DNA of 64,000 nucleotides from Lichenicoccus sp965277665 (GTDB lineage Bacteria; Pseudomonadota; Alphaproteobacteria; Acetobacterales; Acetobacteraceae), in NCBI RefSeq assembly GCF_965277665.1, contig NZ_OZ255835.1:3534001-3598000 (forward strand), read 5' to 3'. Position 1 is the stretch's first letter. Each line of letters begins with the position of its first letter. Under the pieces are notes generated by a model. That model made no database searches and had not been told where the DNA came from. It saw only the letters and a program-made list of their open reading frames with translations. The position numbers and the translations under genes are program-made. Of the stretch, positions 36,132-44,460 are shown piece by piece.

Positions 36132-37447
36132 CAGCTCGTCACCGTGAAACCCTGCTGTCGGGCGAACCGCGTGATCCTGGTCTGCAGCCGGTCGAAGGCC
36201 GCATCCAGGCTCCCGCCGCCACCCGCGGCCGCCCCGCATTCGTTGCCGAGCTGCGCAATGAAGTAGTCGTTGAACGGGCACCACTGGAAGTCGGTGCCGA
36301 CCTGCCGCGAGGCCTCGGCGAAGACGGTGTTGATCGGCTGGTTGCCGTAGAAGGGATAGGGTGTCCGCAGGAACCTGGGTTCGTCCAGGAGGCTGTTCAG
36401 CACCGGGAACAGGAACTGGGTGGTCGCGAACGCCTCGCCCGGCGCCCTCTGCCCGAGCAGCCACATGACCGCCTTGGCCGCCGCCGCCTTGTGCGGGCTG
36501 GTGGCAGGCACCGCCAGCGTGGAGCCGCCGTAATTGCCGTTCGACGGCTTGGCCGCGTCCCATTGGGGAATGCCGGCGACGCGCCATTTCCCGGAGCTCG
36601 CGCCGGCGAACTGCGACAGGAACAACGGCCCCCAGGCGGCTGTCAGCCAGATCGCGTAGCGGCCGCGCGCCAAGGACTGGTACCAGTCGGTGGTGAAGCC
36701 GGGGGCCGTATCGACCGCCTTTGCATCGATCAGCTTCTGCCAGTAGGCGGCAAAGCGCGCCGATACGTCATCCTTGATCCGGATCGCGATGCGGTCGCCA
36801 TCCACGGTGAATGGCCGCCAGCCGGCCTGCCACAGGAGCCCGGTGATCCAGCCGCCGTCCGAGAACGTCGCGTTGGTCAGCAGCACGTCCTTTGACGATT
36901 TCGCAACGCGGAGCGCCGTGTCGGAGAACTCGGCCCAGGTCTTCGGCGGCGTGAAGCCGGTCGCGCTGGCGATATCCTCCCGATAGATCTGGCCCATCGG
37001 CCCACTGTCCCATGGCAGCGCGTGAACGCGCTTGCCCTCGGTCGCCTGCTGCCAGGCATAGGGGACGTAGTCGCGGCTCATCGTGGCGGCCCCGTACGGC
37101 GCGAGGTCGGTCAGCCCGCTTGTCTGGGCGAAGCTCCGTACCATGCTGAGCTCGAGCTGCACGATGTCGGGCGCCCCGGTTCCCGCCTTCAGTGCGGTGC
37201 GAAGTTTCGCATATTCGGGACCGGCCTGACCTGCGTTGGTGACAGTGATGCGGATGCCGGGATTGGCCGCTTCGAACATGTCCAGCTCGGTCCGCAGATG
37301 CGGCACCCAGCTCCACATGGTCAGGGTTACCGGGTCGGCAGCGGCACGTGCGGCGAGCGGTCGCACGAGCGGCAGCGCAGCCACCGCGGCCGACCGGCCG
37401 ATAAACCTGCGCCGCGACCAGGGATGCATTGTGGATTCGTCTGTCAT
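36131..37447 (-). CDS. ABC transporter sugar-binding protein, Tat-type signal
   Basis: This is a 438-residue family 1 solute-binding protein with a twin-arginine signal (SRRRFIGRSAAVAALPLVRPLAARA). The mature domain has VTLTMWSWVPHLRTELDMFEAANPGI and APDIVQLELSMVRSF, and later YGGSTLAVPATSPHKAAA. AGGAGACGAACC precedes the ATG. It heads the second importer operon 87 bp after the regulator gene. The ligand is likely a galactoside given the GH42 gene, by inference. Confidence 0.9.
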   Translation of the reverse strand: MTDESTMHPWSRRRFIGRSAAVAALPLVRPLAARAAADPVTLTMWSWVPHLRTELDMFEAANPGIRITVTNAGQAGPEYAKLRTALKAGTGAPDIVQLELSMVRSFAQTSGLTDLAPYGAATMSRDYVPYAWQQATEGKRVHALPWDSGPMGQIYREDIASATGFTPPKTWAEFSDTALRVAKSSKDVLLTNATFSDGGWITGLLWQAGWRPFTVDGDRIAIRIKDDVSARFAAYWQKLIDAKAVDTAPGFTTDWYQSLARGRYAIWLTAAWGPLFLSQFAGASSGKWRVAGIPQWDAAKPSNGNYGGSTLAVPATSPHKAAAAKAVMWLLGQRAPGEAFATTQFLFPVLNSLLDEPRFLRTPYPFYGNQPINTVFAEASRQVGTDFQWCPFNDYFIAQLGNECGAAAGGGGSLDAAFDRLQTRITRFARQQGFTVTS

Positions 37448-37534
37448 GGTTCGTCTCCTGTCTGGTTTTTGGTGTCCCGCGCGCCGGTTGTTCCGGCGTC
37501 CGCGTCTTGCTGGTTTGGCCGATCAGCGCACCGA

Positions 37535-38566
37535 TCAGGTCTGCGGACGCGGGGGCGCCGTGCTGTCGCGCCGGATGAGGCGCGGCGTGGTCATGACCCG
37601 CAATCGATCCGGCGGAACGGCGGCCGGGTCGTGGATCAGGTCGAGCAGCAGGTCCACGGCACCGGACGCGAGCGTCGCCGGCCCGATATCGATGGTTGTC
37701 AGCGCCGGACGCATCTGCGCGGCCATCCAGATGTCGGTGATGCCGATCACCGACAGGTTGGTGGGCACGGGCACGCCGAGTTCCGACGCCGCCTGCAGTG
37801 CGCCGATCGCGAGCAGGTCGTTGGTCGCGAGGATTGCCGTCAGCTCCGGTGCGGCGCGTAGCAGGAGGCAGGCGGCCTTGCGCCCGCCGGCGATACTGTC
37901 TTCGGACACCGCCAGACGGTCGGGATGCGGCCAGCTTCCGGCGTCCCGCAAAACTCTGCTCGCGCCGGCAAGCCGGGCAGTCTGATAGACGACGCCATTG
38001 CGGCCGCCGACGAGCAGTCCGATCCGGCAATGACCGAGGGACAGCAGATGTTCCGCGGCCAGCTCGCCGGCGCGCACGAAGTCGACGTTGACGCATGGCG
38101 TGGTCGGGTAGTCGCTGGCATTTTCCCAGGTCGAGAACACCGTCGGCACGTCATCCGGCAGCATGGCGAGGAGGTCGGCGCCGCCGGTATCGCTGCCGAG
38201 CAGGATGAGCCCCCCTGCCAGGCGTCCGGCGACCGCGCGGATATAGGCCGTGTCGAGGACGCCGCCCTGGGCGGCAGCGTTGCAGACGAGCAGGAAATGG
38301 CCACGCCGTCGTGCCGCCTGCTCGGCCGCGTGCGCGAATTGCGGGTAGTACGGGTTGAGGATGTCGGTAAAGAACAGCGCGATCGTCGGCGCCCGGCCCT
38401 CGGCCAGGGCGCGGGCCACGAGGTTGGGCCGGTAGCCGAGTTGCCGCGCCACCGCCCGGACGCGCTCGGCCGTCCCGGCTCCGACCGAGCCCTTGCCGCG
38501 CACGACGTTGGACACGGTAGCTGTGGAGACTCCGGCGAGACGGGCGATTTCGCCAAGCGTCGACAA
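37535..38566 (-). CDS. LacI family transcriptional regulator (galactoside cluster)
   Basis: This 343-residue repressor has the helix-turn-helix and hinge LGEIARLAGVSTATVSNVVRG and YRPNLVARALAEGRAPTIAL, then a ligand-binding domain with FTDILNPYYPQFAHAAE. The start is a TTG at 38566. A perfect 16-bp palindrome lies 18 bp upstream (38584-38599), so autoregulation is likely. It sits between the ADP-ribosylglycohydrolase-like gene and the importer genes, all on the minus strand. Confidence 0.9.
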   Translation of the reverse strand: MSTLGEIARLAGVSTATVSNVVRGKGSVGAGTAERVRAVARQLGYRPNLVARALAEGRAPTIALFFTDILNPYYPQFAHAAEQAARRRGHFLLVCNAAAQGGVLDTAYIRAVAGRLAGGLILLGSDTGGADLLAMLPDDVPTVFSTWENASDYPTTPCVNVDFVRAGELAAEHLLSLGHCRIGLLVGGRNGVVYQTARLAGASRVLRDAGSWPHPDRLAVSEDSIAGGRKAACLLLRAAPELTAILATNDLLAIGALQAASELGVPVPTNLSVIGITDIWMAAQMRPALTTIDIGPATLASGAVDLLLDLIHDPAAVPPDRLRVMTTPRLIRRDSTAPPRPQT

Positions 38567-38583
38567 GATGCACCGTGCCTCGG

Positions 38584-38599
38584 AGTTAAGCGCTTAACT
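38584..38599. promoter_or_regulatory. LacI-type operator
   Basis: The perfect 16-bp palindrome AGTTAAGCGCTTAACT has the central CpG and AAGCGCTT core of LacI-family operators. It lies 18 bp before the TTG start of the adjacent regulator, in the expected place for self-repression and for control of the downstream importer and GH42 genes. Confidence 0.75.
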
Positions 38600-38697
38600 T
38601 GAGGCGGCGAGGCGCGGACTGTCAATCGCCGTTCGGTCGGGACCAGCGGCGGATCAGCGATCTCTCCGGATCGTGAGGATGCGGGCGATGTCCGCGG

Positions 38698-40770
38698 TCA
38701 GCCGGATATCCGGATCGCGTCAGCCGAAACTGCGCCCTCGACACAGCAGAACGCGATCGCACCCTGCGCAAACGCGGCATCCTGCGCCTGCAGTTGCACC
38801 TGCTCGTCGGCCGTCCCCAGCAGCACGTCGCCCTGTGCCTGCAGTGCCAGTTCGACCGGCTCGTCCAGCCGCCATCGCAGCGACGCCTCGGCCAGCACCA
38901 CCCGCGTGTCGTCGAGCACACGCACGAGCCGGATCATCTCGCCCGCTTCGAGCAGCAGCGCATAATACCGGCGCAGGCCCTGCACGCGGACGGCGATGCC
39001 GCCCGAACCGAGATTGACTACCAGGCGGGAACTGACCCGGATGTCGCGCCAGTCCCGGGTGCCATAGATCAGCAGCCCGCTGCCCTGCTCCTGCGACAGC
39101 CGGTACGTCTCGGGGTAGGGCTCGCCGGCCCAGCTGGTCACCGCGTCCACCCAGGCGCGCCGGTAGAAGGTGCCGGGGATAGCAGGCCGCGTGAGCAGCA
39201 GGTCGGGGGCGCCGCTCCAGTCGAGCCACTCGAGCAGCAGGACGGCCGCGTCTGCGCCACGCAGAGCAATGCCGGCCTCGGCGATCGGCCGGCTGCCGAG
39301 ATCCGGAACCGTCCAGGTCAGGACGCTGCCGCCGGCGCCCACCGCCTCGAAGGCGCCGGTGATGGTCTCGAGCGCATCGCCGGCGCCATAGACGCTCAGC
39401 GTCAGCGCCGCCTGAAGACCCGGCGCGTCCGCCGCCGGGAGCGAGACCCGCGCGCGCATGATCTGCCCGGCATTGAGTGTCGGGGATGCCATCAGCTCGT
39501 AGGTCCGCATGCGTGCGATATCGGGTGGCACGAAGGTCGGGGTGCAGATCCGGGCGAGCTCGAAGGGAATCTGCGGCCGGTATTCGACCGCAAGGGCGCG
39601 CTCGCCGAGGTGGCTGTGCCGCACCCTGGCGGTCGCGGTTGAGCCGAAGGCGGGCGCGAAGCCCTGCACGCTGCCCGGCAGGCTGAAATGGTAGCGTGCG
39701 CCCTGCTTCGGCGCCGGAGGCACCGGCTCGCCTGACAGGGTCAGGCCGGCGCGCGCGATCGCGTAGGTCAGGCCGACAGCGTCCGCGATCGCGGCGCCGC
39801 CATCGGCGGAGGACAGGTAGAGCCGGTCGGCCACCGGGCCGCGCCAGTCCGGACCGGCATCGATCGCGTCCAGCCCGAGCCTGATGCCGTTCAGGCAGCC
39901 GACATTGCCGGCATTGCAATCGGTGTCCCAGCCCGCGCTGTTGGCAACCATCTGGCTGCGCTGGAAATCGTCGCCGCCGTACAGCAGGCTCATGATGATG
40001 ACCGCGTGGTTCGGCACGACGTGGCAGTTGCCCGGAAAGCAATGGTAGCCGTAGCGCGCCTCGATCCGCCGGAACGTGTCCTCCCAGCGCGGATGCTCTG
40101 CGTGCCAGCCGCGAATATCCCGCACAACCGTGGCGATGAGACAATCCGGCGGCAGATGCGAAAGTCCGGCATCGAGCAGGCGGTCGATGTCGCGCTCGAC
40201 GAAGGCGAGGGCTTCCATAACGGCCAGCAGGACGGCCGCATGCACCGCCTCGCCATCGTGGCTGACGCGCGCCGCCTCGCCGGCAAGCCGTGCCGCCTGC
40301 GCCGGATTGCCCGGGCTGACCATGGCCCAGCCATCGATGAAGATCTGCGCGCCGATCTGCTCGGCAACGGTGCGGCCGTTCATCGCGATCGAGCCGCTGC
40401 GCGGCGCCTCGATGCCGGATTTGAGGCGCAGGTAGGCGGTATGTTCGGTGGAGTTGCCGTACCCGCCCCACCAGAGGATCGAGCGCCGCTCCACCAGATA
40501 GTTGAGCCAGCTATTGCCGATCTGCCGCGATCCCAGATTGCGGTCGTAGCCGTGATCCTCGAGCGCGCGCAGGAACACGAAGGTGCCGGCGATGTCGTCG
40601 TCGGTGACCACCAGCGGGACACCTAGCCGGTCATGCACATAGTACTCGATGGGGCCCAGCGTCCGCAGGATACGGTCCCGGGTCCATCCCTCGAACGGGC
40701 GGCCGAGATACACGCCGATCAGCTTGCCGAGCACACCGGCATAGACACGGGTCAGATAGTCAGGCGGCAC
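38698..40770 (-). CDS. ADP-ribosylglycohydrolase-fold protein with C-terminal beta domains
   Basis: This is a 690-residue protein. The N-terminal half (about 1-340) has the ADP-ribosylglycohydrolase fold with both metal-binding motifs: VTDDDIAGTF (56-59 = TDDD) and NSAGWDTDCNAGNVG (about 290). The C-terminal half is beta-rich and looks like carbohydrate-binding or sandwich domains, ending FCCVEGAVSADAIRISG. It starts at a GTG 3 bp after the hicB stop and lies directly upstream of the LacI/galactoside importer genes. A role as a glycoside-processing enzyme rather than a protein de-ADP-ribosylase is inferred from context. Confidence 0.8.
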   Translation of the reverse strand: MPPDYLTRVYAGVLGKLIGVYLGRPFEGWTRDRILRTLGPIEYYVHDRLGVPLVVTDDDIAGTFVFLRALEDHGYDRNLGSRQIGNSWLNYLVERRSILWWGGYGNSTEHTAYLRLKSGIEAPRSGSIAMNGRTVAEQIGAQIFIDGWAMVSPGNPAQAARLAGEAARVSHDGEAVHAAVLLAVMEALAFVERDIDRLLDAGLSHLPPDCLIATVVRDIRGWHAEHPRWEDTFRRIEARYGYHCFPGNCHVVPNHAVIIMSLLYGGDDFQRSQMVANSAGWDTDCNAGNVGCLNGIRLGLDAIDAGPDWRGPVADRLYLSSADGGAAIADAVGLTYAIARAGLTLSGEPVPPAPKQGARYHFSLPGSVQGFAPAFGSTATARVRHSHLGERALAVEYRPQIPFELARICTPTFVPPDIARMRTYELMASPTLNAGQIMRARVSLPAADAPGLQAALTLSVYGAGDALETITGAFEAVGAGGSVLTWTVPDLGSRPIAEAGIALRGADAAVLLLEWLDWSGAPDLLLTRPAIPGTFYRRAWVDAVTSWAGEPYPETYRLSQEQGSGLLIYGTRDWRDIRVSSRLVVNLGSGGIAVRVQGLRRYYALLLEAGEMIRLVRVLDDTRVVLAEASLRWRLDEPVELALQAQGDVLLGTADEQVQLQAQDAAFAQGAIAFCCVEGAVSADAIRISG

Positions 40771-40773
40771 AAC

Positions 40774-41205
40774 CTAGGTGTCGCTGCCAAGGACGTTGTC
40801 CCTGGTGAGCCTGGAGATGGGTGGCTTGCCTGCAAGTGCGGCCCGTGCCGCGTCCGCCAGAAAGCGCGAGCGATTGGGACTGACCCGATCAATCTCCGCA
40901 ATCAGGTCCTTCGGCAGCGTGATGTTGACCCGAATTGCCGATGAGACGCGCACCGGCGCCTCGATGAGAACCGCGACTGTGCCCTCGTTAATCGGATCCC
41001 GCATCACGGTCTCCAGGGCAGAGGGATTGGGGATCTCGTCACCATCATCGACGAGCCCCTGGATGTGCAGCGCGAGGGCATCGCGCGCCATGCGACGTGC
41101 ATCGTCCAGGTCGGTCCCTGCAGTGACGCAACCCGGAAGGTCGGGGAACTCGACGCCGTAGTCACTGGTCGGGTCCTTGCGGATCAGGGCGATGTAGCTG
41201 GTCAT
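40774..41205 (-). CDS. hicB: HicB-type antitoxin-like protein, no HicA seen
   Basis: This is a 143-residue HicB family protein. The degraded RNase-H-like N-terminus is typical (YIALIRKDPTSDYGVEFPDLPGCVTAGTDLDDA). The C-terminal DNA-binding part has IRVNITLPKDLIAEIDRV, a ribbon-helix-helix pattern. HicB normally neutralises and co-represses with the mRNA-cutting toxin HicA, encoded just upstream; here that space holds only a palindrome and a tRNA gene, so this is an orphan. Its stop is 3 bp before the glycohydrolase-fold gene. Confidence 0.88.
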   Translation of the reverse strand: MTSYIALIRKDPTSDYGVEFPDLPGCVTAGTDLDDARRMARDALALHIQGLVDDGDEIPNPSALETVMRDPINEGTVAVLIEAPVRVSSAIRVNITLPKDLIAEIDRVSPNRSRFLADAARAALAGKPPISRLTRDNVLGSDT

Positions 41206-41240
41206 CGGCTCACCTCAGTTTCACCCCGGCCTGCTTATCT

Positions 41241-41264
41241 CCAAAATTCGCGTGCGAATTTCGG
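41241..41264. promoter_or_regulatory. Near-perfect palindrome between hicB and tRNA-Leu
   Basis: AAATTCGC-GT-GCGAATTT (41244-41261) is a perfect inverted repeat that extends, with one mismatch, to CC...GG at the edges. It lies about 36 bp upstream of hicB, fitting an operator for the ribbon-helix-helix HicB. It also lies 30 bp past the tRNA 3' end and could act as its terminator, though no U-run follows. Confidence 0.5.
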
Positions 41265-41292
41265 AGGTAGGGAACGAGGTTATTGTTTTCGT

Positions 41293-41377
41293 TGGTGCCC
41301 GCCGCCGGACTTGAACCGGCACGCCCTTCGGACTGCGGATTTTAAGTCCGCTGCGTCTACCATTCCGCCAGGCGGGC
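41293..41377 (-). tRNA. tRNA-Leu (anticodon UAA)
   Basis: This is an 85-nt class II tRNA with encoded CCA. The acceptor GCCCGCC pairs with GGCGGGC. The anticodon stem GCGGA/TCCGC holds loop CTTAAAA (anticodon TAA). A long variable arm and a GCCGG/CCGGC T-stem with TTCAAGT complete the cloverleaf. Confidence 0.97.
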
Positions 41378-41439
41378 ATTCAGCATGGGTGGACAGTCCC
41401 AATACATCACAAGCAGGGCATGACCGATCGGGTCATGCC

Positions 41440-42192
41440 TCAGCCCATCCGCAGCAGCGCCGCGCCATGCAGGCGCAGCCATGCCTCCGCGCGCGCGCGG
41501 TACGGAGTCAACGTTGCCACCAGAGCCCAGAAGTGCGGGCTGTGGTCGAGATGGCGCAGATGCGCCAGCTCGTGCGCCACCACATAATGCTGGATCTCGG
41601 GGGGCGCCATCACCAGGCGCCAGCTGAACATCACGACCGCATCGGACGAGCAGCTGCCCCACCGGCTGCTGGTGTCCTTGATGGCCAGCCGCCTTGGCCG
41701 CAGCGGACCGCCACCGGTATCCGACGTCTCGGCGATCTGCCGGACCAGGGTGCCGAGCACGTCCCGCGCCTCGCCGCGCAGGAAGTCCAGCACCCGGCGC
41801 TGCAGGAAGGCCCGGTCGCCGCTGACCCGGATTTCGCCGGCCTCCACCCAGACGCCGCGACGCGCCTGAGGATGATGGCGGATGACGTGCGGCACGCCGC
41901 TCAGCGAGACCGCCGCCTCGGCGTCGAAGGCGATGTGGCCGGGCAATGCCGCGAGCTTGCCGGTGATCCAGGTCGAGTGCGCGTGCAGCAGGGCAAGGCC
42001 GGCCTCGCGGCTGGTGCGCGGCGGCAGTGTCACCACCACCATTCCGGCGCGCGGATCGATCCGCAGCGAGACCCGTCGCGCCTGCCGCGACCGTTGCCAG
42101 CGTATCGGCGTCTCGCCGCCGGCGAGCAGCAGCATCTCGGGCGGCGGCGGCATCCCGGTGCGCTTCAGCCGGCGAGCCGCGACGCGGGTCAT
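41440..42192 (-). CDS. YgjP-like M48-type metallopeptidase
   Basis: This 250-residue putative zinc peptidase belongs to the YgjP/DUF45 family. The HELAH motif is at residues 207-211 (VVAHELAHLRHLDHSPHFW), with H220 the likely third ligand. The family hallmark SSRWGSCSS precedes it near residue 175. It is cytoplasmic, with no membrane helix. Its start overlaps the stop of the YcgN-like gene. Confidence 0.9.
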   Translation of the reverse strand: MTRVAARRLKRTGMPPPPEMLLLAGGETPIRWQRSRQARRVSLRIDPRAGMVVVTLPPRTSREAGLALLHAHSTWITGKLAALPGHIAFDAEAAVSLSGVPHVIRHHPQARRGVWVEAGEIRVSGDRAFLQRRVLDFLRGEARDVLGTLVRQIAETSDTGGGPLRPRRLAIKDTSSRWGSCSSDAVVMFSWRLVMAPPEIQHYVVAHELAHLRHLDHSPHFWALVATLTPYRARAEAWLRLHGAALLRMG

Positions 42193-42719
42193 GCTCCCGG
42201 CCCGGTGACCCGTTTGCGCAGCTTTCGCAAGGTTGGCGGCGTCGACGGGGTGGCGGGCTTGCCGATGGCGCGCGGCGCCCGTCCCGGCCAGTCCACCACA
42301 TGATGCTCCAGCGGTCCGGCCTCGCGCTCGCCAATGATGCGGCCGCGTGCGGAGATCCCGGCTTCATGCACGGTCTCCGGCCGGCCGGACACGAGCGGGT
42401 GCCACCAGGCGAGGTCGCGGCCTTCCTGCAGGCGGCGGTAGCCACAGGAGGGCGGCAGCCAGTCGATCTCGGGCAGCGTCCGCGGCGTGAGGCGCACGCA
42501 GTCCGGCACCTTGCGCTGACGCCGCGCATAGTCGACGCAGATGCAGGTTTCCGTGTCGAGCAGCCGGCAGGCCACGTTGGTGAAGATCACCTCTTCGGTG
42601 TCCTCGTCGCGCAGCTTGTGCAGGCAGCAGCGGCCGCAGCCGTCGCACAAAGACTCCCACTCGGCCGTGGTCATCTCGTCGAGGCGCTTGCTCTTCCAGA
42701 AGGGCTTTGGCTCGGGCAT
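42189..42719 (-). CDS. YcgN family cysteine-cluster protein (UPF0260)
   Basis: This 176-residue protein has the cysteine signature CDGCGRCC near residues 24-31, followed by CRLLDTETCICVDYARR and VPDCVRLTP. These cysteines probably bind a metal or an iron-sulfur centre. The start MPEPKPFWKSKRLDEMT matches the family. Function is not established. It is linked downstream to the peptidase gene by a 4-bp overlap, and follows the degenerate ABC operon on the same strand. Confidence 0.88.
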   Translation of the reverse strand: MPEPKPFWKSKRLDEMTTAEWESLCDGCGRCCLHKLRDEDTEEVIFTNVACRLLDTETCICVDYARRQRKVPDCVRLTPRTLPEIDWLPPSCGYRRLQEGRDLAWWHPLVSGRPETVHEAGISARGRIIGEREAGPLEHHVVDWPGRAPRAIGKPATPSTPPTLRKLRKRVTGPGA

Positions 42720-42765
42720 CTGCGGGCAGGATAGGGCGACCGCAGCGCGGCTGGAAGAATGCAGG

Positions 42766-43095
42766 CTAGCCTCTCGCAAGAAATGCGGCGGCCGCAAGCA
42801 GCAGGGCCAGAAGCAGGCTCGCGGCCAGTCCCGGACCGAGCTGCGGGAGCCAGATCCAGCGCAGGCGGTCGAACCGGCCGGCGCCGAGGCCGGTGGCGGC
42901 GCGCGCCTGGCCGGCCTGCACCTGCCGGAGCGCGGCCAGGATCGGCGTGACCAGGATCGGCAGCGCCAGCGCCGCACGCCAGAGCCGCAACCCGAGGCGT
43001 CCCGGCGGATGGCCGAGCAACGCCGGGAGCAGGGAGGCGGTGATCGCGCCAGGCAGCATCAGCGCGATGGCGGCGACGACCGGCCAGCCCTTCAA
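42766..43095 (-). CDS. Truncated ABC permease-like protein, about 109 residues
   Basis: This is a short protein with about three hydrophobic helices. The C-terminal two thirds match the end of a PotB/ModB-type ABC permease, including the ATPase-docking EAA loop (QARAATGLGAGRFDRLRWIWLPQLGPG). Normal permeases are 260-300 residues; the first three or so helices are missing, and the upstream sequence is occupied by the binding-protein gene in another frame. The start is a TTG at 43095 or an ATG at 43059. It sits with a binding protein and an ATPase, forming the permease slot of a full ABC operon. Confidence 0.7.
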   Translation of the reverse strand: MKGWPVVAAIALMLPGAITASLLPALLGHPPGRLGLRLWRAALALPILVTPILAALRQVQAGQARAATGLGAGRFDRLRWIWLPQLGPGLAASLLLALLLAAAAFLARG

Positions 43096-43111
43096 GGCGT
43101 GACGCCCGGGC

Positions 43112-44329
43112 TCACTTCGAGCCGATCCAGGCCTCGAACCGGCTCCGCAGCGGCTCCAGCCGCGACGCCCAGAAATCCTCGTCGAGCATCAGCGTGTCGT
43201 CGCGATGGGTGGAGCCGGACGGCGCGTCGGCCGACCCTGGCGATGCGGTGGCTGGCGTCGTGGCTGGCGTTATCTGGGCAAGGTAGGCTGCCGAGAAGGC
43301 CTGCTTCTGGTCCGGCTGCTGGATGAAGGCGAGCAGCTGCCGGGCCGCCGCCCGCGCCACCGGGGTCGCCGTGCGGGTGATGCCCCAGTCCAGCACGTCG
43401 CCGAGGCTCTGGGCCCACTGGGTGCCGAAGCGGTGGTTGCCGACGCGGTCGGCGGTGGCGATCTCGCCACTCGGCGCGCTGGTCATCAGCACCGCGCCGC
43501 TCTCGATGATCTGCACCGCCTCGGCCGGGGTCTGCCACCAGACGATATAGGGCTTGAGCTGGTCCAGCTTGCGAAAGGCGCGGTTGATCCCGTCCGGGGT
43601 CTGCAAGGTCCGATAGACATCGTCCGGGGCGACGCCATCGGCCATCAGCGCGATCTCCAGCGTGCCGCGCGGATCGCGTTTCAGCCCGCGCTTGCCGGGC
43701 CGGCGCGCGACATCCCAGAAATCCGCCCAGGTGGGCACCAGATCGACCCGGCTCTTGTCCCAGGCGAGCACGATGCTCTCGCGCCAGGCGGCGACACCAC
43801 ATCCGACGCCGGGACTGTCCGGAGCGGGCGGCCCGGCGCCCGCCTGTTGTGCGCCAGTCTGTTGCGCACCAGTCTGTTGCGCACCGGCTTGCTGCGGGTC
43901 CGGGATGAACAGGCCCTGCCGGCAGGCCACGCGCAGCGGCGCAGCCTCCATCAGCACGAGGTCCCAGCCATCCTCGCCGGCGGTCGCGCGCTTCTGCAGG
44001 GTGGACAGGCTGCCGTCCCACCCCTGGACGTGCAGGCTGGCGCCGGTCTGGTCGGTGAAGGGCTTGAACAGGGCGGCCTGCTGGGCGTCCTGAAGGCCGC
44101 CGCCCAGGGTTGCGACCTGCAACGGCGGTGCATGCACGGAGGGCTCGTGCGGGCCTGGTCTCCTGGACGCGCCCGGCGGCGGCTGATTCTGCGGCGCCGC
44201 CGCGCTTTCCGCATGCTCCTGGCCGTGCGCAGGCTTCGAGGTCTGCGCTTCGGCCGCGCCGACCAGCAGGCCGAGCAGGAGCCCCAGCGCGAGGGCGGGC
44301 AGGCATGGCGAGCTGTTCGCTGGGATCAT
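43112..44329 (-). CDS. ABC transporter substrate-binding protein, spermidine/putrescine type
   Basis: This is a 405-residue binding protein with a signal peptide (about 10-28). A Pro/Gln-rich linker follows, then a PotD-like domain (LQVATLGGGLQDAQQAALFKPF, later WDLVLMEAAPLRVACRQG, then YIVWWQTPAEAVQIIESG). A low-complexity insert of AQQTG repeats near residues 145-165 is coded by 15-bp units (43844-43888). A second Ala/Thr/Pro-rich stretch lies near residue 360. Operon partners are the degenerate ATPase upstream and the truncated permease 16 bp downstream. Its ligand is unknown. Confidence 0.8.
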   Translation of the reverse strand: MIPANSSPCLPALALGLLLGLLVGAAEAQTSKPAHGQEHAESAAAPQNQPPPGASRRPGPHEPSVHAPPLQVATLGGGLQDAQQAALFKPFTDQTGASLHVQGWDGSLSTLQKRATAGEDGWDLVLMEAAPLRVACRQGLFIPDPQQAGAQQTGAQQTGAQQAGAGPPAPDSPGVGCGVAAWRESIVLAWDKSRVDLVPTWADFWDVARRPGKRGLKRDPRGTLEIALMADGVAPDDVYRTLQTPDGINRAFRKLDQLKPYIVWWQTPAEAVQIIESGAVLMTSAPSGEIATADRVGNHRFGTQWAQSLGDVLDWGITRTATPVARAAARQLLAFIQQPDQKQAFSAAYLAQITPATTPATASPGSADAPSGSTHRDDTLMLDEDFWASRLEPLRSRFEAWIGSK

Positions 44330-44460
44330 CTCTCGGAGGTCGCGACGGCAGCGCTCAGGACGTGAACTCTCTCTCGGCGAGGCAAGCGGGATGCCGCGGC
44401 TTAGTCCTTAGAGCAATATCCGACATGCTGAAACAGGCCGGCAGCGGTGGCTTTGCGGCC

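Noticed and set aside
42766..43095. Calling the short permease a plain pseudogene
   Set aside because: Its frame is intact, it retains the EAA docking loop, and it sits in a co-directional operon with matching partners. Truncation is noted, but loss of function cannot be concluded from sequence.
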